A stretch of DNA of 64,000 nt from Lasioglossum baleicum (Eukaryota; Arthropoda; Insecta; Hymenoptera; Halictidae): NCBI RefSeq assembly GCF_051020765.1, contig NW_027469105.1:992001-1056000 (forward strand). The letters are read 5' to 3'. The notes below the pieces were generated by a model. That model saw only the letters and a program-made list of their open reading frames with translations. It searched no databases and was not told where the DNA came from. Numbering within the stretch: position 1 is the stretch's first letter; each line of letters begins with the position of its first letter. This document shows positions 51,446 to 62,140 of the stretch, in pieces. Made by a program: the position numbers and the translations under genes.

Positions 51446-52544
51446 ATGAGTAATGTGTCATGCGTTATGCGTTATGCGTTATGCGTTATGCGTTATGCGT
51501 TATGCGTTATGCGTTATGCGTTATGCGTTATGCGTTATGCGTTATGCGTTATGCGTTATGCGTTATGCGTTATGCGTTATGCGTTATGCGTTGAGCGTTA
51601 TGCGTTATGCGTTACGCGTTACGCGTTATGCGTTATGCGTTATGCGTTATGCGTTATGCGTTATGCGTTATGCGTTATGCGTTATGTGTTATGCGTTATG
51701 CGTTAAGCGTTATACGTTATGCGTTATGCGTTATGTGTTATGCGTTATGCGTTATGTGTTATGCGTTGTGCTTTACGGGTTATGCGATATGCGTTATGCG
51801 TTATGACTTTTTCATTGAACGTTATGCGTTATGCGATATGCGTTATGCGTTATGCGTTATGCGTTATGCGTTATGCGTTATGCGTTATGCGTTATGCGTT
51901 ATGCGTTATGCGTTATGCGTTATGCGTTACGCGTTATGCGTTACGCGTTATGCGTTATGCGTTATGCGTTATTCGTTATGCGTTATGCGTTATGCGTTAT
52001 GCGTTATGCGTTATGCGTTATGCGTTATGCGATATGCGTTATGCGTTATGCGTTATGCGTTATGCGTTATGCGTTACGCGTTATGCGTTACGCGTTATGC
52101 GTTATGCGTTATGCGTTATGCGTTATTCGTTATGCGTTATGCGTTATGCGTTATGCGTTATGCGTTATGCGATGTGCGTTATGCGTTATGCGTTATGCGT
52201 TATGCGTTATGCGTTATGCGTTATGCGTTATGCGTTATGCGTTATGCGTTATGCGTTATGCGTTATGCGTTATGCGTTAAGCATTATGACTTTTTCATTG
52301 AGCGTTATGCGTTATGACTTTTCCATTGAGCGTTATGCGTTATTCGTTATGGGTTATGCGTTATGCGTTATGGGTTATGCGTTATGCGTTATGCGTTATG
52401 CGTTATGCGTTATGCATTATGCGTTATGCGTTATCCGTTATGCGTTATGCGTTATGCGTTATGCGATATGCGTCATGCGTTAAGCGTTATGCGTTATGCA
52501 TTATGCGTTATCCGTTATGCGTTATGCGTTATGCGTAATGCGTT
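51446..52544 (+). repeat. Canonical N module (1099 bp)
   Basis: Order: plain run, a private gcgttga (near 51590) in place of gcgttaa, gcgttac doublet, B (core 51763), two C alternations each followed by tcgttat, gcgatat, gcgatgt, A at 52274 and tail T. Confidence 0.85.
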
Positions 52545-55189
52545 ATGAGTAATGTGTCATGCGTTATGCGTTATGCGTTATGCGTTATGCGTTATGCGTT
52601 ACGCGTTATGCGTTACGCGTTATGCGTTATGCGTTATGCGTTATGCGTTATGCGTTATGCGTTATGCGTTATGCGTTATGCGTTATGCGTTATGCGTTAT
52701 GCGTTATGCGTTATGCGTTATGCGTTATGCGTTATGCGTTATGCGTTATGCGTTATGCGTTATGCGTTATGCGTTATGCGTTATGCGTTATGCGTTATGC
52801 GTTATGCGTTATGCGTTATGCGTTATGCGTTATGCGTTATGCGTTATGCGTTATGCGTTATGCGTTATGCGTTATGCGTTATGCGTTATGCGTTATGCGT
52901 TAAGCGTTATGCGTTATGCGTTACGCGTTACGCGTTATGCGTTATGCGTTATGCGTTATGCGTTATGCGTTATGCGTTATGCGTTATGCGTTATGTGTTA
53001 TGCGTTATGCGTTAAGCGTTATACGTTATGCGTTATGCGTTATGTGTTATGCGTTATGCGTTATGTGTTATGCGTTGTGCTTTACGGGTTATGCGATATG
53101 CGTTATGCGTTATGACTTTTTCATTGAACGTTATGCGTTATGCGATATGCGTTATGCGTTATGCGTTATGCGTTATGCGTTATGCGTTATGCGTTATGCG
53201 TTATGCGTTATGCGTTATGCGTTATGCGTTATGCGTTATGCGTTACGCGTTATGCGTTACGCGTTATGCGTTATGCGTTATGCGTTATGCGTTATTCGTT
53301 ATGCGTTATGCGTTATGCGTTATGCGTTATGCGTTATGCGTTATGCGTTATGCGATATGCGTTATGCGTTATGCGTTATGCGTTATGCGTTATGCGTTGT
53401 GCGTTACGCGTTATGCGTTACGCGTTATGCGTTATGCGTTATGCGTTATGCGTTATGCGTTATGCGTTATGCGTTATTCGTTATGCGTTATGCGTTATGC
53501 GTTATGCGTTATGCGTTATGCGTTATGCGTTATGCGTTATGCGATGTGCGTTATGCGTTATGCGTTATGCGTTATGCGTTATGCGTTATGCGTTATGCGT
53601 TATGCGTTATGCGTTATGCGTTATGCGTTATGCGTTATGCGTTATGCGTTAAGCATTATGACTTTTTCATTGAGCGTTATGCGTTATGACTTTTCCATTG
53701 AGCGTTATGCGTTATTCGTTATGGGTTATGCGTTATGCGTTATGGGTTATGCGTTATGCGTTATGCGTTATGCGTTATGCATTATGCAATATGCGTTATG
53801 CGTTATGCGTTATGCGTTATGCGTTATGCGTTATGCGTTATGCGTTATGCGTTATGCGTTATGCGTTATGCGTTATGCGTTATGCGTTATGCGTTATGCG
53901 TTATGCGTTATGCGTTATGCGTTATGCGTTATCCGTTACGCGTTACGCGTTAGGCGTTATGCGTTATGCGTTATGCGTTATGCGTTATGCGTTATGCGTT
54001 ATGCGTTATGCGTTATGCGTTATGCGTTATGCGTTATGCGTTATGCGTTATGCGTTATGCGTTATGCGTTATGCGTTATGCGTTATGCGTTATGCGTTAT
54101 GCGTTATGCGTTATGCGTTATGCGTTATGCGTTATGCGTTATGCGTTATGCGTTATGCGTTATGCGTTATGCGTTACGCGTTACGCGTTATGCGTTACGC
54201 GTTACGCGTTATGCGTTATGCGTTATGCGTTATGCGTTATGCGTTATGCGTTATGTGTTATGCGTTATGCGTTAAGCGTTATACGTTATGCATTATGCGT
54301 TATGTGTTATGCGTTATGCGTTATGTGTTATGCGTTGTGCTTTACGGGTTATGCGATATGCGTTATGCGTTATGACTTTTTCATTGAACGTTATGCGTTA
54401 TGCGATATGCGTTATGCGTTATGCGTTATGCGTTATGCGTTATGCGTTATGCGTTATGCGTTATGCGTTATGCGTTATGCGTCATGCGTCATGCGTTATG
54501 CGTTATGCGTTATGCGTTATGCGTTATGCGTTATGCGTTATGCGTTATGCGTTATGCGTTATGCGTTATGCGTTATGCGTTATGCGTTATGCGTTATGCG
54601 TTATGCGTTATGCGTTATCCGTTACGCGTTACGCGTTAGGCGTTATGCGTTATGCGTTATGCGTTATGCGTTATGCGTTATGCGTTATGCGTTATGCGTT
54701 ATGCGTTATTGTTATGCGTTATGCGTTATGCGTTATGCGTTATGCGTTATGCGTTATGCGTTATGCGTTATGCGTTATGCGTTATGCGTTATGCGTTATG
54801 CGTTATGTGTTATGCGTTATGCGTTATGCGTTATGCGTTATGCGTTATGCGTTATGCGTTATGCGTTATGCGTTATGCGTTATGCGTTATGCGTTATGCG
54901 TTATGCGTTATGCGTTATGCGTTATGCGTTATGCGTTATGCGATATGCGTCATGCGTTAAGCGTTATGCGTTATGCATTATGCGTTATCCGTTATGCGTT
55001 ATGCGTTATGCGTAATGCGTTATGAGTAATGTGTCATGAGTTATGCGTTATGCGTTATGCGTTATGCGTTATGCGTTATGCGTTATGCGTTATGCGTTAT
55101 GCGTTATGCGATATGCGTCATGCGTTAAGCGTTATGCGTTATGCATTATGCGTTATCCGTTATGCGTTATGCGTTATGCGTAATGCGTT
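52545..55189 (+). repeat. Longest module (52545, 2477 bp) plus a 168-bp tail module (55022)
   Basis: The first half is canonical to A at 53646. It then lacks tail T: gcattat is followed by gcaatat (near 53781), a long plain run and a cluster ccgttat-like gcgttac-gcgttac-gcgttag near 53930-53957, then C and B (core 54332), a gcgtcat pair, the same ccgttac/gcgttag cluster again near 54617-54641, register slip 4, a long run, T and M. This looks like two modules joined by loss of an intervening tail and M. The 168-bp unit at 55022 starts with a private gagttat after M. Confidence 0.8.
54710..54715 (+). other. Register slip 4: 6-bp unit tgttat
   Basis: A unit reads tgttat between plain heptamers, consistent with a tcgttat that lost its c. 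The ATG phase moves from 3 to 2 (mod 7) and stays so to the end of the window. Confidence 0.9.
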
Positions 55190-58122
55190 ATGAGTAATGT
55201 GTCATGCGTTATGCGTTATGCGTTATGCGTTATGCGTTATGCGTTACGCGTTATGCGTTACGCGTTATGCGTTATGCGTTATGCGTTATGCGTTATGCGT
55301 TATGCGTTATGCGTTATGCGTTATGCGTTATGCGTTATGCGTTATGCGTTATGCGTTATGCGTTATGCGTTATGCGTTATGCGTTATGCGTTATGCGTTA
55401 TGCGTTATGCGTTATGCGTTATGCGTTATGCGTTATGCGTTATGCGTTATGCGTTATGCGTTATGCGTTAAGCGTTATGCGTTATCCGTTACGCGTTACG
55501 CGTTATGCGTTATGCGTTATGCGTTATGCGTTATGCGTTATGCGTTATGCGTTATGTGTTATGCGTTATGCGTTAAGCGTTATACGTTATGCGTTATGCG
55601 TTATGCGTTATGTGTTATGCGTTATGCGTTATGTGTTATGCGTTGTGCTTTACGGGTTATGCGATATGCGTTATGCGTTATGACTTTTTCATTGAACGTT
55701 ATGCGTTATGCGATATGCGTTATGCGTTATGCGTTATGCGTTATGCGTTATGCGTTATGCGTTATGCGTTATGCGTTATGCGTTATGCGTTATGCGTTAT
55801 GCGTTATGCGTTACGCGTTATGCGTTACGCGTTATGCGTTATGCGTTATGCGTTATGCGTTATGCGTTATGCGTTATGCGTTATGCGTTATGCGTTATGC
55901 GTTATGCGTTATGCGTTATGCGTTATGTGTTATGCGTTGTGCTTTACGGGTTATGCGATATGCGTTATGCGTTATGACTTTTTCATTGAACGTTATGCGT
56001 TATGCGATATGCGTTATGCGTTATGCGTTATGCGTTATGCGTTATGCGTTATGCGATATGCGTTATGCGTTATGCGTTATGCGTTATGCGTTATGCGTTA
56101 CGCGTTATGCGTTACGCGTTATGCGTTATGCGTTATGCGTTATGCGTTATGCGTTATGCGTTATGCGTTATGCGTTATGCGTTATGCGTTATGCGTTATG
56201 CGTTATGCGTTATGCGTTATGCGTTATGCGTTATGCGTTATGCGTTATGCGTTATGCGTTATGCGTTATGCGTTATGCGTTATGCGTTATGCGTTATGCG
56301 TTATGCGTTATGCGTTATGCGTTAAGCATTATGACTTTTTCATTGAGCGTTATGCGTTATGACTTTTCCATTGAGCGTTATGCGTTATTCGTTATGGGTT
56401 ATGCGTTATGCGTTATGGGTTATGCGTTATGCGTTATGCGTTATGCGTTATGCGTTATGCGTTATGCATTATGCGTTATGCGTTATCCGTTATGCGTTAT
56501 GCGTTATGCGTTATGCGTTATGCGATATGCGTCATGCGTTAAGCGTTATGCGTTATGCATTATGCGTTATCCGTTATGCGTTATGCGTTATGCGTAATGC
56601 GTTATGAGTAATGTGTCATGCGTTATGCGTTATGCGTTATGCGTTATGCGTTATGCGTTATGCGTTATGCGTTATGCGTTATGCGTTATGCGTTATGCGT
56701 TATGCGTTATGCGTTATGCGATATGCGTCATGCGTTAAGCGTTATGCGTTATGCGTTATGCGTTATGCGTTATGCGTTATGCGTTATGCGTTATGCGTTA
56801 TGCGTTATGCGTTATGCGTTATGCGTTATGCGTTATGCGTTATGCGTTATGCGTTATGCGTTATGCGTTATGCGTTATGCGTTATGCGTTATGCGTTATG
56901 CGTTATGCGTTATGCGTTATGCGTTATGCGTTATGCGTTATGCGTTATGCGTTATGCGTTATGCGTTATGCGTTATGCGTTATGCGTTATGCGTTATGCG
57001 TTATGCGTTAAGCGTTATGCGTTATCCGTTACGCGTTACGCGTTATGCGTTATGCGTTATGCGTTATGCGTTATGCGTTATGCGTTATGCGTTATGTGTT
57101 ATGCGTTATGCGTTAAGCGTTATACGTTATGCGTTATGCGTTATGTGTTATGCGTTATGCGTTATGTGTTATGCGTTGTGCTTTACGGGTTATGCGATAT
57201 GCGTTATGCGTTATGACTTTTTCATTGAACGTTATGCGTTATGCGATATGCGTTATGCGTTATGCGTTATGCGTTATGCGTTATGCGTTATGCGTTATGC
57301 GTTATGCGTTATGCGTTATGCGTTATGCGTTACGCGTTATGCGTTACGCGTTATGCGTTACGCGTTATGCGTTATGCGTTATGCGTTATGCGTTATGCGT
57401 TATGCGTTATGCGTTATGCGTTATGCGTTATGCGTTATGCGTTATGCGTTATGCGTTATGCGTTATGCGTTATGTGTTATGCGTTGTGCTTTACGGGTTA
57501 TGCGATATGCGTTATGCGTTATGACTTTTTCATTGAACGTTATGCGTTATGCGATATGCGTTATGCGTTATGCGTTATGCGTTATGCGTTATGCGTTATG
57601 CGTTATGCGATATGCGTTATGCGTTATGCGTTATGCGTTATGCGTTATGCGTTACGCGTTATGCGTTACGCGTTATGCGTTATGCGTTATGCGTTATGCG
57701 TTATGCGTTATTCGTTATGCGTTATGCGTTATGCGTTATGCGTTATGCGTTATGCGTTATGCGTTATGCGTTATGCGATGTGCGTTATGCGTTATGCGTT
57801 ATGCGTTATGCGTTATGCGTTATGCGTTATGCGTTATACGTTATGCGTTAAGCATTATGACTTTTTCATTGAGCGTTATGCGTTATGACTTTTCCATTGA
57901 GCGTTATGCGTTATTCGTTATGGGTTATGCGTTATGCGTTATGGGTTATGCGTTATGCGTTATGCGTTATGCGTTATGCGTTATGCATTATGCGTTATGC
58001 GTTATCCGTTATGCGTTATGCGTTATGCGTTATGCGTTATGCGATATGCGTCATGCGTTAAGCGTTATGCGTTATGCATTATGCGTTATCCGTTATGCGT
58101 TATGCGTTATGCGTAATGCGTT
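55190..58122 (+). repeat. N 55190 (1414) and N 56604 (1519), each with a full and a left-truncated B
   Basis: Both have full B (cores 55640, 57173) and, 294-308 bp later, a B lacking gcgttaa/acgttat (cores 55934, 57481). Both also have gcgttaa, ccgttac and gcgttac before the first B. 56604 has a gcgatat-gcgtcat-gcgttaa fragment near 56720 not followed by gcattat. Its right half includes acgttat just before A (57845). Confidence 0.83.
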
Positions 58123-59361
58123 ATGAGTAATGTGTCATGCGTTATGCGTTATGCCTTATGCGTTATGCGTTATGCGTTATGCGTTATGCGTTATGCGTTA
58201 TGCGATATGCGTCATGCGTTAAGCGTTATGCGTTATGCATTATGCGTTATCCGTTATGCGTTATGCGTTATGCGTAATGCGTTATGAGTAATGTGTCATG
58301 CGTTATGCGTTATGCGTTATGCGTTATGCGTTATGCGTTATGCGTTATGCGTTATGCGTTATGCGTTATGCGATATGCGTCATGCGTTAAGCGTTATGCG
58401 TTATGCATTATGCGTTATCCGTTATGCGTTATGCGTTATGCGTAATGCGTTATGAGTAATGTGTCATGCGTTATGCGTTATGCGTTATGCGTTATGCGTT
58501 ATGCGTTACGCGTTATGCGTTACGCGTTATGCGTTACGCGTTATGCGTTATGCGTTATGCGTTATGCGTTATGCGTTATGCGTTATGCGTTATGCGTTAT
58601 GCGTTATGCGTTATGCGTTATGCGTTATGCGTTATGCGTTATGCGTTATGCGTTATGCGTTATGCGATGTGCGTTATGCGTTATGCGTTATGCGATGTGC
58701 GTTATGCGTTATGCGTTATGCGTTATGCGTTATGCGTTATGCGTTATACGTTATGCGTTAAGCATTATGACTTTTTCATTGAGCGTTATGCGTTATGACT
58801 TTTCCATTGAGCGTTATGCGTTATTCGTTATGGGTTATGCGTTATACGTTATGGGTTATGCGTTATGCGTTATGCGTTATGCGTTATGCGTTATGCATTA
58901 TGCGTTATGCGTTATCCGTTATGCGTTATGCGTTATGCGTTATGCGTTATGCGATATGCGTCATGCGTTAAGCGTTATGCGTTATGCATTATGCGTTATC
59001 CGTTATGCGTTATGCGTTATGCGTAATGCGTTATGAGTAATGTGTCATGCGTTATGCGTTATGCCTTATGCGTTATGCGTTATGCGTTATGCGTTATGCG
59101 TTATGCGTTATGCGATATGCGTCATGCGTTAAGCGTTATGCGTTATGCATTATGCGTTATCCGTTATGCGTTATGCGTTATGCGTAATGCGTTATGAGTA
59201 ATGTGTCATGCGTTATGCGTTATGCGTTATGCGTTATGCGTTATGCGTTATGCGTTATGCGTTATGCGTTATGCGTTATGCGATATGCGTCATGCGTTAA
59301 GCGTTATGCGTTATGCATTATGCGTTATCCGTTATGCGTTATGCGTTATGCGTAATGCGTT
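58123..59361 (+). repeat. M-triplet motif copies 1 and 2 (offset 910 bp)
   Basis: Two tail-only modules, 161 and 168 bp (M at 58123, 58284, 58452), form a 329-bp motif marked by gccttat at 58153. It is repeated at 59033 (M at 59033, 59194, 59362; gccttat at 59063). Between them, 58452-59032 (581 bp) has three alternating gcgttac units, two gcgatgt and A at 58755 but no B. Confidence 0.87.
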
Positions 59362-62140
59362 ATGAGTAATGTGTCATGCGTTATGCGTTATGCGTTATGC
59401 GTTATGCGTTATGCGTTACGCGTTATGCGTTACGCGTTATGCGTTACGCGTTATGCGTTATGCGTTATGCGTTATGCGTTATGCGTTATGCGTTATGCGT
59501 TATGCGTTATGCGTTATGCGTTATGCGTTATGCGTTATGCGTTATGCGTTATGCGTTATGCGTTATGCGTTATGCGTTATGCGTTATGCGTTATGCGTTA
59601 TGCGTTATGCGTTATGCGTTATGCGTTATGCGTTATGCGTTATGCGTTATGCGTTATGCGTTATGCGTTATGCGTTATGCGTTATGCGTTATGCGTTATG
59701 CGTTATGCGTTATGCGTTATGCGTTATGCGTTATGCGTTATGCGTTATGCGTTATGCGTTATGCGTTATGCGTTATGCGTTATGCGTTATGCGTTATGCG
59801 TTATGCGTTATGCGTTATGCGTTATGCGTTATGCGTTATGCGTTATGCGTTATGCGTTATGCGTTATGCGTTATGCGTTATGCGTTATGCGTTATGCGTT
59901 ATGCGTTATGCGTTATGCGTTATGCGTTAAGCGTTATGCGTTATCCGTTACGCGTTACGCGTTATGCGTTATGCGTTATGCGTTATGCGTTATGCGTTAT
60001 GCGTTATGCGTTATGTGTTATGCGTTATGCGTTAAGCGTTATACGTTATGCGTTATGCGTTATGTGTTATGCGTTATGCGTTATGTGTTATGCGTTGTGC
60101 TTTACGGGTTATGCGATATGCGTTATGCGTTATGACTTTTTCATTGAACGTTATGCGTTATGCGATATGCGTTATGCGTTATGCGTTATGCGTTATGCGT
60201 TATGCGTTATGCGTTATGCGTTATGCGTTATGCGTTATGCGTTATGCGTTACGCGTTATGCGTTACGCGTTATGCGTTATGCGTTATGCGTTATGCGTTA
60301 TGCGTTATGCGTTATGCGTTATGCGTTATGCGTTATGCGTTATGCGTTATGCGTTATGCGTTATGCGTTATGCGTTATGCGTTATGTGTTATGCGTTGTG
60401 CTTTACGGGTTATGCGATATGCGTTATGCGTTATGACTTTTTCATTGAACGTTATGCGTTATGCGATATGCGTTATGCGTTATGCGTTATGCGTTATGCG
60501 TTATGCGTTATGCGTTATGCGATATGCGTTATGCGTTATGCGTTATGCGTTATGCGTTATGCGTTACGCGTTATGCGTTACGCGTTATGCGTTATGCGTT
60601 ATGCGTTATGCGTTATGCGTTATTCGTTATGCGTTATGCGTTATGCGTTATGCGTTATGCGTTATGCGTTATGCGTTATGCGATGTGCGTTATGCGTTAT
60701 GCGTTATGCGTTATGCGTTATGCGTTATGCGTTATGCGTTATACGTTATGCGTTAAGCATTATGACTTTTTCATTGAGCGTTATGCGTTATGACTTTTCC
60801 ATTGAGCGTTATGCGTTATTCGTTATGGGTTATGCGTTATGCGTTATGGGTTATGCGTTATGCGTTATGCGTTATGCGTTATGCGTTATGCATTATGCGT
60901 TATGCGTTATGCGTTATCCGTTATGCGTTATGCGTTATGCGTTATGCGTTATGCGATATGCGTCATGCGTTAAGCGTTATGCGTTATGCATTATGCGTTA
61001 TCCGTTATGCGTTATGCGTTATGCGTAATGCGTTATGAGTAATGTGTCATGCGTTATGCGTTATGCCTTATGCGTTATGCGTTATGCGTTATGCGTTATG
61101 CGTTATGCGTTATGCGATATGCGTCATGCGTTAAGCGTTATGCGTTATGCATTATGCGTTATCCGTTATGCGTTATGCGTTATGCGTAATGCGTTATGAG
61201 TAATGTGTCATGCGTTATGCGTTATGCGTTATGCGTTATGCGTTATGCGTTATGCGTTATGCGTTATGCGTTATGCGTTATGCGATATGCGTCATGCGTT
61301 AAGCGTTATGCGTTATGCATTATGCGTTATCCGTTATGCGTTATGCGTTATGCGTAATGCGTTATGAGTAATGTGTCATGCGTTATGCGTTATGCGTTAT
61401 GCGTTATGCGTTATGCGTTACGCGTTATGCGTTACGCGTTATGCGTTACGCGTTATGCGTTATGCGTTATGCGTTATGCGTTATGCGTTATGCGTTATGC
61501 GTTATGCGTTATGCGTTATGCGTTATGCGTTATGCGTTATGCGTTATGCGTTATGCGTTATGCGTTATGCGTTATGCGTTATGCGTTATGCGTTATGCGT
61601 TATGCGTTATGCGTTATGCGTTATGCGTTATGCGTTATGCGTTATGCGTTATGCGTTATGCGTTATGCGTTATGCGTTATGCGTTATGCGTTATGCGTTA
61701 TGCGTTATGCGTTAAGCGTTATGCGTTATCCGTTACGCGTTACGCGTTATGCGTTATGCGTTATGCGTTATGCGTTATGCGTTATGCGTTATGCGTTATG
61801 TGTTATGCGTTATGCGTTAAGCGTTATACGTTATGCGTTATGCGTTATGTGTTATGCGTTATGCGTTATGTGTTATGCGTTGTGCTTTACGGGTTATGCG
61901 ATATGCGTTATGCGTTATGACTTTTTCATTGAACGTTATGCGTTATGCGATATGCGTTATGCGTTATGCGTTATGGGTTATCCGTTATGCGTCATGCGTT
62001 ATGCGTTATTCGTTATGCGTTATGCGTTATGCGTTATGCGTTATGCGTTATGCGTTATGCGTTATGCGATATGCGTTATGCGTTATGCGTTATGCGTTAT
62101 GCGTTATGTGTTATGCGTTATGCGTTATGCGTAATGCGTT
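59362..62140 (+). repeat. N 59362 (1673 bp), M-triplet copy 3 (61035-61363), N 61364 (777 bp)
   Basis: 59362 opens with the three-fold gcgttac alternation, a 68-unit run (59448-59923), full B (core 60092), truncated B (60393), C, tcgttat, gcgatgt and A at 60750. The 329-bp triplet recurs at 61035, 61196 and 61364 (gccttat at 61065). 61364 switches after B (core 61877) to the second half of a G module (gggttat, ccgttat, gcgtcat near 61975) and ends in the short gtgttat/gcgtaat tail seen at 46203. Confidence 0.84.
59448..59923 (+). repeat. Perfect run of 68 units
   Basis: It runs from the last gcgttac of a three-fold alternation (59441) to gcgttaa at 59924. The homologous run after 61364 is 37 units (61450-61708). 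Confidence 0.84.

Larger units (their letters stand above)
63..60854 (+). repeat. Block A: paired gactttt boxes (44 copies; span gives first to last)
   Basis: Typical form at 301-405: gcgttaa, gcattat, gactttt, tcattga, two plain units, gactttt, ccattga, two plain units, tcgttat, gggttat, two plain units, gggttat (15 units, 105 bp). Starts: 63, 301, 1869, 3444, 3927, 4984, 5894, 6905, 8461, 9245, 10764, 11814, 11856, 13613, 14677, 16588, 18254, 19010, 21537, 22972, 25219, 25961, 27767, 29090, 30357, 31764, 33255, 35460, 37763, 38911, 41725, 43398, 44441, 47213, 47745, 48494, 49782, 51168, 52274, 53646, 56319, 57845, 58755, 60750. Incomplete copies: 63 (no tcgttat/gggttat), 35460 and 41725 (only the first box), 47213 (cut after ccattga). 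Confidence 0.9.
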
